Shown: piece after piece, positions 1 to 11,900 of the stretch
Layout of the letters: every line of letters starts with the position of its first letter
Position numbering within the stretch: position 1 is the first letter of the stretch
Position numbers and translations under genes: made by a program
Notes under the pieces: model-generated
Seen by the model: the letters and a program-made list of their open reading frames with translations, nothing else
Database searches by the model: none
Told to the model about the DNA's origin: nothing
Origin: Fasciola hepatica
Lineage: Eukaryota > Platyhelminthes > Trematoda > Plagiorchiida > Fasciolidae
Reading direction: 5' to 3'
DNA length: 64,000 nt
Assembly: GCA_948099385.1 (NCBI GenBank)
Contig: CANUEZ040000014.1
Location: 1,054,001-1,118,000 of the forward strand

Positions 1-50
1 AGCACAGAAGTGCGAGGTTAATGGTTGGATGAACTGAAACTAAAACTGCG
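1..50 (+). repeat. RTE-A LINE 3' tail
   Basis: The first bases match the 3' end of the complete RTE-A copy ending at 7899: the string CACAGAAGTG followed shortly by ATGGTTG and then GAAACT-type repeats. The body of this element lies left of the window. Tandem short repeats at the 3' end, rather than poly(A), are known for RTE-clade LINEs. Confidence 0.7.
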
Positions 51-870
51 GGTTATGAGATCGCCTGGATTCATATTTGGGGATGATGTAAAGATCCTGG
101 GGTGCCTAGAATCTACTCAGGTTTAGTTGGACCTACGTGCTCTCCATCAGTGGTCTGTAGCATGGCACTTGCTTCTGAATCTGGCTAAATGCTCTCGCCT
201 GATAGCCAAGGGATTCAGCAGAATGCGTCATTTAAGCCCGGACAACCCGGAACGAATAGTCCAGAAATGCGAGGTCAGGGACTTGGGCATGATCGTTTCA
301 AGTGACTTGGAACTTTCGGTACTATTTCTGCTGGTCGCTAACAAAACAAATGGAGCCATGTAACAGCTGCGTGGGACGCTGACATGAAGGGACCCTAGGG
401 TGCTGCTGCCATTATGTAACACTTGTCCGGTTCCACCTGGAGTACGTAGCCCAAGCCTGGGCCCCACAGCTGGTGAGGAACGCCCTCTCTCTAGAGAAAG
501 TTCAGAAAAGGTTCACGAGAATAGAAGTATGAAGATGGGCTAGTAGCGCTAGGGTTGTTCTCACTTAAGCGCAGGAGAATGCGGGAGGAATTGATTGAAA
601 CAAAGAAGCAGGTAATGGGTTATCAACAACAAATAGGTCGTTGTTTACTTGCGACGAGAACTCTACCCTCCGCGAACACAAGTTGAAACTAATCAAACCG
701 TGAACCAACAAGATCATCAGAGCCCAGTCATCTGCTTGCAGGATAATTAACAACTGCAATAAACTTCCCGAGGAGGTGGTGGAAACGAACACTAGAAGTT
801 CAAAAAGAGGCTGGACGTAGCATGGACACGCCTTTCCAGATTTTTCGTAGTCAGCTAAATTAGTCTAGAT
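51..870 (+). pseudogene. CR1-like LINE reverse transcriptase C-terminal relic
   Basis: Spread over several frames are the hallmarks of the C-terminal part of a CR1/jockey-type reverse transcriptase: RDLGMIVSSDLE near 282-320 (usual form RDLGV-x-xSSDLK), a degenerate HLEYVAQAW block near 430-460, LEKVQKRFTRI near 491-523, and a final REHKLKL..RIINNCNKLPEEVVE block near 677-790. Many stops and frame changes interrupt it. It has no similarity to the RTE families elsewhere in the window, so it is a separate LINE clade. It is 5'-truncated, and I see no clear tail after about 870. Confidence 0.7.
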
Positions 871-1398
871 ATGGTTCTTCAGTATTTTTTTCTTTTGTCT
901 TCCTCTTCTGCTTCAGTCCTTTTCAGTCTACCTAGGTACCTCTCCTAAATACCTTATGGTCTCCCTAGATTTCTTACTACTTCACGAGACCTGATAGCAG
1001 GAGGTCTTGCATTTTTCTTGGAGAGTGAACTCGTTGGTTGCTGAGGACTTACCCTGTTGAAACATTGCTCTTTGCTACTCTCTCAGACAGCTATCCGGGT
1101 GTGTGTCGTGTTTCCCAGCTACAGAAAGACAAAAAATCTCAGAAAGTCGAATCATGGTGAGACCGGGGGCTCGCTGGTGCAAGAAACTGGACTATCATTG
1201 GCATTGGCCACCAGTCCTGTGCACTGATCTAATCTGAACCCCCACTGAGGAACTCAAGTAGCACATTGCCTGGTGCTACACTGGGCAAAATGGGCTGTAA
1301 TGGACTAACGCTGGACTGTATTGCGTTAACGCTCGTGTACTTATTAGAAAAACCTACATGAGCTTTCATGAAATTTTGTGATTATTACAAATATATAC
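871..1398. other. Unassigned stretch next to gypsy LTR
   Basis: No coding frame or RNA gene is visible. A patch near 1351-1380 (AAACCTACATGAGC followed by TCATGAAATTTTGTGA) weakly resembles 15604-15640, so part may be old dispersed repeat. Otherwise nothing is supported here. Confidence 0.4.
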
Positions 1399-1563
1399 TG
1401 TTATGAGCTTGAATGGTTGAGCAACGAACTTAGAGAGAAGACAGATCTGAAAGGAGGCTATAATCTTCTAACAATGCGAGTAGATACGCAGAAAAAAAAC
1501 GAAAACCGTTAGTATTAAAAAAGACGAGAGAAGGACGGACTAACGTCAAACTAGTTCATAACA
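1399..1563 (-). repeat. 3' LTR of the gypsy element
   Basis: On the minus strand it begins TGTTATGAACTAG and ends with CA (plus-strand TGTTATGAGC at 1399). A G-rich polypurine-like tract (GTGGGGGCGAA on the minus strand) abuts its start at 1564-1575. It aligns along its length with the split 5' LTR, sharing for example CAACGAACTT and GACTAACGTCAAACTAGTTC. Confidence 0.8.
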
Positions 1564-3959
1564 TTCGCCCCCACTGGATGAATTTTCGGTGCAGTATAAA
1601 AGGGAGTCACTTCCCGGGCACTTAAACTTCACGACTTCGTAAATTACGTGGTCGCGTTCGTTGTTGGGCTTCCAGAAGCTGCTGAACATTTTCTGACAGA
1701 TCAGGGATCTGAGATGATAGAGAACCCCCTTTTTCGATTCCAGATGTATAACGCGGGGAGTCGGATGTGTGTTTAAATGGTTGGAAAGGCATGTTGAGCC
1801 GTCTGCCCTTGATGTAAGACCTCCGAGACGACCGGTTTGGGGGTAAGGTACCCCAGTGATACTGTCTTCGCTGCCACTTGAGAGACGAATGCGAGCGTAT
1901 TGTGGATTGCAGTTTAGAAGGTCCACTTCCACCAAGGGATCGTACCTCGAAGACCGTGTCATTCTTTTTAATAGGACAGGCCCTGGATTCGACAACCAGG
2001 CAGGGAGGCAGATTTTACTAGTAGACTTGCGGTGGAAATTAGAAGGCCGCTCATAGGATGTCTCATTAGTATTGGTGCACAACAAGGAGCGAACTGAATG
2101 CAAGGCATCCAAGAGTACGGATTCTCAGTGATAAATGTCCAGTTGTTGTGATTTCAATGTCAGTGTGATGGCTTTCCATAAGGTCCCATTCAACCGCTCC
2201 ACTTGATCATTTCCCCGTGGGTTGTATGGAGTGGTGCAGCAGGTTGCCACTACTTTGTCGTGGAGAGGTGTCTGAACTTCAGATGACATCAAAGCAGTGC
2301 CACGGTCGGAGTGGACACAGAAGGGCATTCCAAATAGGGGAAGTAATTGGGAAAGACACTCGATAACTGTGGAGGATGTGTGAACAAGCAAAAGCGAAAG
2401 GAAATCGTGAATATTCGTCGATCATCGTCAAAAGGTACTTGTTACGGGAGGTAGATGGTAGGGGGCCTTTGAAGTAAATACTGTGGGCCGCTTTGTTGTG
2501 GACTACAGGACGATATTGAATGTCATAATGGTAAAAAGAAAGTTCCAGTTTCCATCGCTGAACTTTGTCATTCTTTACTTTGCCCTTATGCAACCGGGCG
2601 TACATAAAGGCTACTGAGCGTTGGTCAGTGATGAGAGTAAAGTGATTGCCCAGCAAATAATGCCTCCATCTTCTCAGGTCTTCTTTTTTTTCAATTGCTG
2701 AGTACCTATGTTCGTTTTGGAGACAGATTGCGTGAAAAGAAGGCAACAGGACGACCATCTTGGTTCAGTGCGGTCGCAATGGCGATATCTGATACGGTCG
2801 TTTTGACAATGAGGAGGCGAGTGTTGTCGATAGTGTACACAGCAGCTCTTTCCAATTCGTCTTTAAGATTTTGAGAGGCCATCGTCACATTATTAGGAGC
2901 AGGAAATATACGGTTGTGCACCAGGGGGTGAATCTTAAAGAAATCTGGGATCCAGTTGGCGTAGTACGCCGACTATTCTCTCATATGATCGGATATCCCA
3001 TGAATGAGAGAGTTCTCTTAGGACCTGGAAACGTTCTCAGTCTGGTTTGATCAAGCCTTGAGAAATTTCCTTACCGAACAGTCGGACTTTTGTCGCAGCG
3101 ATTACACTCTTGTTCTCGTTGAATGTAATGCCGCGTCTCTTTGCACCATCGAGGAAGTTCTGCAGGTTTTTATTTTTTTCTCCAAGTCGTGGTCACACTG
3201 TAACGTTGTTTACATAGGCGTATGTCTCGTAAGGATTCATCACTTATGATGCTTTCAATAGCACGCTGGCAGCAGGCTACCCCATTGGTCACGCCAAACG
3301 ATATGCGACAGAACTGGTTTAACTTCCCACAGGCTTCGAAGGCAGTGTACGGTTTTTCATCGTCACAGATAGGAATATGATGATAGGCACTTTGAAGACC
3401 CAGCGTGCTGAAAACGGTGTACTGAGACACCTTCTCTACGAGTTCGTCTATCCGAGGCAGAGGGTAAACATCAAGGTACGTAAACCGATTAAGGGTTTGG
3501 TTGTAGTCAGCCACCATGCATTTCTTGTGTCCTTCATTCGTGGTGACCAGAACTTGGGTTCGCCAGGGAGATGTTGAAGGTTCAATGATATTCTCTAGTA
3601 GTCGATCAATTTCGCTTTGAATAAACTTTAAGTCTGCAGCAAAATGACGGCGGGACTTAGTGACAATAGGTTTACAATTGGGAGCCAGGTTGTTAGGTAG
3701 GGATGAGATGTCAACTTTTGCAGCAGTAATCGTACAAACAGAGAAGGGTGGTCGGTCACCGTCTAGGGGAATAGTCACATTCTGATGCTGACACAAAAAA
3801 CCAAGACAAAGGATGGAGTAAGTACACGAATCTTTCAAAAGAGAAAATTTAACGGATTTGTAATGAGTGTTTTTGTGTCTGACAGAAGCGTATATGTGCC
3901 CTCGGGTAACACAAGACGGCTGAGTTGGTGCCATAGAAATCGCAATAGTGGAGAGCAGC
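1546..3959 (-). pseudogene. pol: gypsy pol: reverse transcriptase, RNase H and integrase
   Basis: Minus-strand segments in order: the end of the protease plus reverse transcriptase (3959-3250), with a palm block containing PSTSPWRTQV, VADYNQTLNRFT and FSTLGLQSAYHHIPI; then the YxDD box near 3205-3225, where both aspartates are read as asparagine (YVNN); RNase H (2921-2480) with FSRNLSP and TDQRSVAFMY; integrase (2480-2125) with all three acidic positions visible (MIDEYSR, HSDRG, NDQVERLNGTLW); and an integrase tail (2112-1700) with NPGPVLLKR. Frameshifts near 3240, 2720 and 2390 split the frame. Even if repaired, the NN active site would block DNA synthesis. This is a fossil. Confidence 0.9.
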
Positions 3960-3967
3960 ACAGACCA
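3960..3967. repeat. Target-site duplication of RTE-A1 (left copy)
   Basis: ACAGACCA at 3960-3967 is repeated at 7900-7907, exactly flanking the RTE-A copy. Removing the element and one copy restores the gypsy protease reading frame. Confidence 0.85.
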
Positions 3968-4329
3968 TCACGACGAGATTGCACCTTGGCGTGGCGTGAT
4001 GGCTTGCGTGCCTCCATGACCCAAAGAGCTATGCAGGATGGCTTCCTTAAGCCGGAGATACAATCATGCCTGACAGATCAATGGTTAGAGGCCAGACGAA
4101 GTCCGGTCTCAGAACTACTTTGTGGGCAACATCTGGTTCTACTCATTGTGCCCCTGGAGAGAACAATCCAGCGAATAAACACGGGGAGAAACAGTTTACC
4201 GGTCAAAAAACCTCCACCAGATGGATGTAGGAGTGGAGTACCTGGGGTTTCTTTCGACCGTGAGAGAAGTCATCGCACTTCATTGGGCAGCTATGGTCCA
4301 CCTAAGCTGGGCAGCCCCCAGCCGGAAGG

Positions 4330-5301
4330 ATGCTGCCCCGTCCACGTTCCGCTTGCTCCATTGGGTGCATGGGGCTAAGGACTGAATCCGAAAAGCGGAT
4401 CGATAACAAAGCACCAGCGAAGACAAGACAAAACGCATGCAGCAATCAGGTCTCACGTGACACACCACAAGAAGTTCCTTTACGGGTTTTTCGGTCACGT
4501 TCCCGTGCTGGGTTAAAGCCCCACTGCCTTGTGGGTGAGACTTTTGAGTCAGAGGTTCCGGTTAGGGTTCCCAAAGAAAAACTCCCTCTACGGTGTGGGC
4601 AGCCGCAAAGTATGATATGCCCAGAAATCTCCAGCGATCAATCGGGAAACATTCCTTATCTCTCTGCTCTTCATCCTTTACGTTCCAATCCTAAATGCGT
4701 ACGAACAGCCACCATGAGCCGTGTCTGTGAATTTGTAGCTCTCGGAAGGAGTAGCAAATTGAAGGCAGAGGAAAAAAGAGAATCCATTATCCGACCTAAT
4801 CATTCTCTTCACTTAGCTGCTTTCAACATCCGCACACTGCCAAACTGGGAAACAGGCTGCTTTAGCTAGAACTCTTGACACTTTCAAAAAAGATGCATGC
4901 TGTGTCTCCGAAACACGCATACAAGACCCAACTTTAGTGTTAATACTCCGCTCCCCTGATACAAGCTCGGCTTCGGTTTCACTCTTCGCGTGTCGGGTGA
5001 TTCGGTGTTTGGTGCTCGTGGTCAGGCTGGCGTTGGGATTGTTTTGAGCATGAAAGCTGAGCGTGCACTGCTGGACTGGATCCCGGTCAGCAGCCGTCTG
5101 TGTGCAGTTCGGTTGAATGGTTCTGTGCATGTCAACATCAATAGACTGAAGCGCCGATGCTTGTTCGTCGTGTCTGTGTATGTGCCGACTGACTGCAGTT
5201 CCTTTGGGACCAAGGATGAATTCTCTCAGGATTTGTCTCAGCTACTTCTAGGCGCACGTCCAACGGACGTGGTGATCATTGCTGGAGATTTCAACGCCTA
5301 A
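4330..5301 (+). pseudogene. RTE-A1 endonuclease domain
   Basis: Broken frames read as the endonuclease/exonuclease/phosphatase fold of RTE LINEs, which nicks the genomic target. Visible are AAFNIRTL (4818-4842; usual NVRTL start), a GxGIVLS strand with GARGQAGVGIVLS near 5010-5050, WIPVSSRLCAVRL, VSVYVPTDCSS (5171-5202), and IAGDFNA just before a stop at 5299. The frame shifts near 4867 and between 4930 and 4990. The conserved aspartate of GDFN is present, but premature stops follow it. Confidence 0.85.
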
Positions 5302-5639
5302 CTTTGCCATTTGGGAGATTCCGAAAGGCACATAGTAGGCCCATTTGCTGTCCCATGCGATCGTGCCGATAACGGCGGTCGTCTCATTCAGCTGTGTTTT
5401 GACCGCAGATTGTTCCTGGCTAGTAGGAACTTTTGTCATAAGAAGCGGCATAGACTCACATGGCGCCCTCCTTCGTCTCCACAACGTTGGACTCGGATTG
5501 GCCATATTGTGATTGGTCACCGCTGATATGGATCATTTGAAGATTGTCGTTCTTTCTGGTCTACGCCTGTGGACTCAAATCAGGCCTTGGTACGTGCTCG
5601 CTTCCGTTTACCACCAAAGTAAATGTCACTCGTCCTGCG

Positions 5640-7876
5640 CAGTTGCTCTTAGCCGATAACCAGCGACGCAGTTTCCAGATGGAGCTGTCTACGCAGTTAT
5701 CGATACAGCCAGATGTTCAGGACCTAAATAAACGCTGGCAACATATCAAGGAAGCTTTGTATTCCGCTTCGAATGCCACAGAGGGCTCTGGTTTAAGTCG
5801 GTCTCACAAACAGTAAATATCTTTGACTTCAGTTGCTCTGTTGGACGCACGCAGATCCGTCCCTCCGGATGCCACATTCAATGAAGTGCGTAAATCCCTG
5901 ATATGCCAATTGACTAGGAGCCTGAGGAATAACCGTGAGCGGTGGTGGATTGCGAAATGTAAAGAAATGGAAAAGGCAACGTCCATTGGCACTGCTCGCA
6001 ATCTTTTTCGTCTGACTAGAGGTACCAGTCCACGGAAGTTTGATGAGGTAATTAAGAAATCCGACGGCTCACGGACTCACTCTCGGGGACGTCGTCTGGT
6101 GAGTTGGGCGGAGCGCTTTAAGGAACAATCCAGTTGACCCACTTCAACGGTGGACCTTCCAAATATACCTAGCAGCGAAACAATGCAGGTGGATATCAGT
6201 TCTCCATCAGAGATGGAGATTAGGCGGGATATCAGTTACTTGAAAAGGTATAAAGCCGCTGAACCAGATGGGTTGTCTCCATCTTTTTTCAAGGATAGAG
6301 GCGAAGCTTTGGTTTCGGAGTTAACAAAACTTCTCCGTATTATTTGCGATAGTGAGCAGATTCCGAGGAAATGATGTGAATCGGTGATTGTGCCGATTTA
6401 CAATAAAGGTGACAGGTTCTCTTGTGAAAACCACAGAGGAATTAGCTTGGTAAGTATCGCGTCTAAACTGCTCACCGGTCTTATTCCCCACGCGTGAGAA
6501 TCAAACCGGTTTCAGACCCGGTCTAGGTTGTATCGACCACATCTTCACTCTTCGGCAAACCTTAGAATATAAGCACATCTTTCGTAGGCCCACAATTTAT
6601 GTCTTTCTTGATCTGAAAGCGGCGCTCGACTCAGTCAACTGCGCAGTTCTCTGAAGCTGCTTCTCATTGAAGGGTGTGCCAGAGAAGTTTATTTCTTTTT
6701 TCTAATGCTTGTATGCGAACATCCGAAGCCAAGTTCGTGTTTACGGCGATCTTTCATTCAAGTTCATTACGGAAAGTGGTGTTCGTCAGGATTACCCTCT
6801 TTCATCCTTCCTCTTCAATTTCGTGATTGAATTGATTCTTGAGATAGCCCTATCCTTATGTGAGAATAGTGGCATCGATCTTTGCTCAGGTAGTAAACTG
6901 TCTGACCTGGTACACGCGGACGATATTAATTTTCCGAGTGAAGATCCATGTAAGCTGCAAGCTCTTTTAGATATCCTTAACGATAGTGTAGCAATGTTTG
7001 GAATACGTTTTGCACCTTCAAAGTGTAAAGTGCTGTTGTAGGACTGGGTTGGTTCAACACCAAACCTCTTCTTGACAGGGGAAGCTCTAGCTGAAGTGGA
7101 TTAATCTTGTTACCTGTTCAGCTACATCTCATCAGGTGGACAGATAACGGATGAAGTGTCATTGCGTACACAGAAGGCACGTTTGGCTTTTGCCAACCTC
7201 CGTCATCTGTGGCATCGGCGTGACATCCGATTGTCTGTTAAGGGTAGAGTGTACACTGCGATGGTTAAGTCTTCTTTTATGCGATTCAGAAACATGGCCA
7301 TTAGCAGTAGGAGATGAGCGTAGACTGTCGGTGTTTGAGCACCGATGTCTCCGTAATACTGCATGAATATGATGGGAACATCGTGTCACGATTGCTGAGA
7401 TTAGGCGTGAGGTGTTGGGAACCAGAGGTCAGTCTCTGGATCAAGTACTGAATCTAAGCAGGTTAACGTGGTTGGGACATGTGTTACACATGCCAGCCAA
7501 TAGACTTCCTCAGCGTACGCTGTTCTCTGAGGCCGGCAGTGATTGGAAGGTAGGTCTAGGTGGTCAGTCCCTGACATGGCGAAAAGGTGTGAGAACCTTG
7601 ACCAGTGGACTTGGCCACGTAGGAAGTGTCAGACTTCCAGGTTGGGGTCCACGTGATCCGCCCACTAAATGGTTGGAGACATTAAGTGAAATGGCTAGAT
7701 GTCGCTCCCAGTTGCGTAGTTGCATTCGGACTCTTGACTTGTCGTCTTGTTTTACCCTTGGTACTTCGACCTTTTATATGTTTATCCCTATGCTTCTGTT
7801 CTTTTCGCCCTTTAATGGACAATGCCGGCAGGTAGCAACCGAAACCAGAGCACAGAAGTGGGAGGCCAGTGGTTGA
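5640..7876 (+). pseudogene. RTE-A1 reverse transcriptase and C-terminal domain
   Basis: Segments in order: a linker rich in basic residues (5640-6137), the RT fingers with YLKRYKAAEPDGLSPSFFKD (6236-6300), the palm with VFLDLKAALDS (6601-6635), GVRQDYPLSSFLFNFVI (6778-6830; usual GVRQGCP), and the active-site loop read as VHADDI near 6910-6930 (usual YADD). The thumb and C-terminal part follow, with FAPSKCKVLL, a CSLRNTA-like block (7340-7366), RLTWLGHVLHM and LPGWGPRDPPTKWLE (7634-7678). Several stops break it. The family reads the same way in every other RTE-A copy. Confidence 0.85.
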
Positions 7877-7907
7877 AGAAACTGAAACTGAAACTGAGTA
7901 CAGACCA

Positions 7908-8851
7908 GTGATATTGTGCAGCGATAATACCTGATGAGCAACTCTCACAACTCCCCGTATCGATTAGTGCCTTCAACAGTATATCGTAATCAGAATTCGT
8001 ACCGTAGATTTAAATAAACCGGTTAAAGATGTGGCATCAGAAGATGGAACGACAGGTTTCAATGAGGACGCAGTGCGTTTGTTTTCGGGGTTCCATCGAT
8101 AGACCCGGAAATGCCCGTTTTTCCCGCAAGAGTTACAGATGACTTCCCGACCCGGACATTTTGAACGCGGGTGGCAAACTTTACCACAAAAGCAGCAGTT
8201 GGTAGCAGTTGTTGCGATCATTTCCTTGGTTTCCAGCTGTGACTCGTGAGCACTTGGAGAGGGAGCTGAGACGACAGTTTCTGTCAGTTTTAAAGTGACG
8301 CCACACAGCCTCCAGGTAGTCGAATCTTAGCGAAGAGACTGCTGCTGAGCATGCTCCAGCATACGAACTTCGTCGAAAGCTTGTTGGAGGTCTACCGTTT
8401 GCCTTCCAATTAGCCGTTGACGGATGATATTAGAGTGCAGCCCTGTGATGAACGCATCACGGATAGCCTCGTAGCGGTGTTGGTCAGCACAAGCTGCCTT
8501 GTAGTTGCAGTCTTCAGCAAGACAGCGTAATTTCTGTGGAAACTGGTCTTCTGTCTGGCCAGGTTCTTGTTTGGTACTGGCTAGAAAATGCAGAGAAAAC
8601 ACTTCATTTTCCGGTTTAACGTAAATCGATTCAAGAGTTTGTATGGCGTCCTCATAACTCAGACAGTCGACCACATGCTGATATGTGGACAGGGAAATGA
8701 AGTTCACAAGAAGTTTCTTTTTGTCGAGATGAGGCAAGCCAATGATGGAAAGGAAGTTTGTGAATGTTTCATGCCAATGAAGCCACTGTTCAGCGGCCGA
8801 CGGAGGGTGTGAACCAGCTTCGAGACGTTCCGGACGGAATAGACGTTCCAT
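7908..8851 (-). pseudogene. gag: gypsy Gag, zinc knuckle and split protease
   Basis: Gag (8851-8330, about 174 aa) starts at an ATG about 20 bases inside the 5' LTR. It has the retrotransposon capsid look: AAEQWLHWHETFTNFL, a helical middle, and a conserved RDAFITGLHSNIIRQRL block. After a frame change comes a nucleic-acid binding segment (8221-8095) with two Cys-rich boxes, CxxC..H....C, the second losing its last Cys. Near 7985-7935 the protease motif LIDTGS is visible in another frame. The reading stops at the RTE-A insertion at 7907 and resumes in the same frame at 3959, which shows that the LINE landed in the protease. Confidence 0.85.
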
Positions 8852-8870
8852 AGATTATGGAAGATTAAAT

Positions 8871-8935
8871 TGTAATGAACTCGAATGATTAAACAACGAA
8901 CTTGGAGAGAAGACGGATCCGAAAAGGGGCTTTCA
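8871..8935 (-). repeat. Inner part of gypsy 5' LTR
   Basis: Plus-strand TGTAATGAAC onward matches the 3' LTR at 1399-1455. It is cut at about 8928-8935 by the tail of RTE-A2; the remainder of the LTR resumes at about 14394. Confidence 0.8.
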
Positions 8936-11900
8936 GTTTAGTTCGGTTCAGACTACCATTAACCATGCACTGGGTGCGGCGGCTTTAGTTGCTGTCTCCT
9001 AGCGGCAACCTCAGAACGAAATAATGAAGGAGAAAAGAGTATGAAAGGAGTAAGAAGAGAACTACATTAGTGGAATTAAGTCAATGAAGAAAGTTTGTGG
9101 ATGCAAGAGCGTCACTGGTCGCGGCATCTAGCCATATCCCCCAACTTATCTATCCATCGAGTGGGAGGGTCTCTTGGACCCCACCCAGGAAGTCTAACAC
9201 GCCCTACATAGCCGAGTCCACTAGTTAGGCCTTTCATATATTTCTTCCACGTCATGGACTGACCACTCTTATTCATCTTTCAACCAGTACCCGCCTCAGA
9301 AAACATAGCAGGCCTAGGGATCCTGTCAGGGGACATGTGTAACACGTGCCTCAATCATCTTAGCCTGGTGAGCTTAAGTGTTTCATCTAACGATTTGATC
9401 CTTGAACCTAAGACTTTCCGCCGAACCTCAGTATTGCTCACACGGTGTTTCCACCAGATTCGAGCAATACTTCGAAGACATCGGTGTTCACATACCGACA
9501 ATCTTCCTATGTCCTCCACCCTCAGTGGCCATGTCTCCGAACCATACAGAAGCACCGGGTCTGACTGCTACATCGTACACTCGACCCTTGATAGGTAAAC
9601 GGATGTCATGTCGACGCCACAGATGACTCACGTTGGCAAATGCCAAACAAGCCTTCTGTATACGCAGAGACCCGCTCGCGAGAGGAATGCCCGCGAACAG
9701 CAGGCTGGATTCCGCCCAGGTCGAGGATGCATCGACCAGATTTTTACTCCTCGCCGACTACTTGAAACGCGTCACACACACCGTCGACCAACAATAATGA
9801 TTTTCTTAGACTTGAAAGGCGCCGTCGATTCAGTTGATCGAACATCGCTTTTCAGTGTTCTTCGTCGAAAAGGTATGCCCCAGAAGTTCGTGAACCTACT
9901 GAGATCATTGTATTATCATACTTCTGGCCGCATTAGAGTTTACGGTGAACTATCCGGTCGGTTCGAAACGACCAGTGGTGTTCGACAGGGATGTCCCATA
10001 TCTCCATTCCTGTTCAACGTTTTCGTGGACGAAATAGTGGAGAGTGCGCTGCAAAATCTTCCGGATGTAGGCGTCTAACTAGGAAATAGTGAAGAACTGT
10101 GTGACCTAGATTACACAGACGACCTTGTCTGCTTGTTCGAATCCACGGAACATGCTCAACGTGCACTAGATAGACTCTCAAGAGTTGTAGCTCCATTCGG
10201 CATGTGCTTTGCACCTTCAAAGTGCAAGGTAGTGTTACAAGACTGGACGTCAACGATTCCGAGGTTGATGCTCGATGGGGAGATGCTGTCAGTTGTCGAC
10301 CACTTCACCTACCTCGGCAGCAGCTTGACGATGAATGGGAGCATAGTAGTAGAGGTGAGTACGCGTATATCGAAGGCTCGAGCGGTGTACGCTGGACTGA
10401 AGCACTTGTGGCGTCGATCTGATATTTCACTGAAGTTGAAAGGTCGTGTATACTGTGCTGCAGTGCGTTCAGTTTTGTTGTATGGTTGCGAAACTCGGAG
10501 TCTGCGTGCAGAAGATATTCGTCGTCTTGAGGTTTTCGACCACCGATGTTTGCGTAGTATCGCTTAGATCAGGTGAATTAGCCGAGTGAGCAATGCTGAG
10601 GTCAAAAATCGAGTATTGGGTACTAATTCAGAGAACGTTTTGTCACAGCGTATCCAACTTAGTAGACTTAGTTGGTTGGGGCATGTGTTACGTATGTCAA
10701 ACACACGTTTACCATAGCGTGTCCTATTCTCCGTTCCTCCTAGGGAGTGGAGGATACCACGTGGAGGTCAACAGATGACGTGGCAGCGAGGATGAGGAAA
10801 TGTACAGCAGACTTTGGAAAAGTAGTTGCTTCATGTCTTCGTGGTTGGGGTCCAAAAGATCCGTCTACCAGTTGGCTGGAGACACTGAAGGATATGGCAG
10901 CGAACCGCGAACAGTGGCGATCGTGTTCTCACTTTCTATCGAGTCAGAATGACTGCTCGATGTGTGTTTTTACAGTTAGACTGTGTATTCCGTGTGTTGG
11001 CTACTAGGGCATTTTTTCCTTTCCCCACCCATGTAGGTCCAGTCCCTGTCCATCTTGTATAATCATACTTTCTAATGCAACGTGCAAGATGGTGAGAAAG
11101 GCAGTGGTCAGTGGGGCTTACCCTACTGTTTAACGCTGTACGATGATGATGATGATGAAACGCAGAGACACTTCATGCGATATCCGACCTCCGGGTGAGA
11201 TGCAGCTGCCTAGATAACAGAACTTGTCTACCACGTTTATAGTCTCCCCAGACACTGAAAGGTTTGGCGTTGGACCAACCCAGTCCTGCAACAGCATCTT
11301 GTACTTTGAAGGTGCAAAACACATACCGAACATTGCTACGCGATCCGTCAAGCTGTCTAGAAAGGCTTGCAACTTACCTGGATTTTCACTTAGAAGAACT
11401 ATGTCGTCTGCATACTCAAGGTCTGATACCTTTCCACTCGGGAAAAGTTCAATGCCGCTATCCTCACCTGACAAAAGTGCGGTCTCTAGGACCATATCAA
11501 TCACAAAGTTAAAGAGAAAAGGAGAGAGGAGAAACCCTGACGTACACTACTTCTCGTGGTTAACTCGGGTAAAAGATCACCGTAAGCCCGAACTCGGCTT
11601 CGGCTATTAATGTAAAGGGATTTTACGATGGAAATGAATTTCTCTGGTACACTCTTCAGCAAGAGGCAGCACCAAAGAACTGTGCGATCGACTGAGTCGA
11701 AGGCCGCCTTAAGATCAAGAAAAACGGAGATAGTGGTCCTACGGGAGGTGTGTCTATGTTCTAAAATTTGTCGAAGAGTGATGATGTGATCAATACAACC
11801 TCGACCATGTCTAAATTCAGGTTTATTCTCGCGCGAGCACTGTTCGCAAGCGTTAGATAAGCAATGGAGAATAATCCCAGCAAGCAGTTTGGATGCGATG

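Larger units (their letters stand above)
3968..7899 (+). mobile_element. Full-length RTE-A LINE (copy A1)
   Basis: A complete RTE-clade LINE of 3.9 kb, bounded by an 8-bp target duplication. It has a 5' leader (3968-4330), an apurinic-type endonuclease, a linker, a reverse transcriptase, a C-terminal region, and a 3' end of GAAACT repeats at 7880-7899. It lies antisense to the gypsy element it interrupts. Its frame is broken by many stops and small indels, so it is not mobile now. A near-identical 5' part is found on the minus strand at 13000-14390. Confidence 0.9.
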
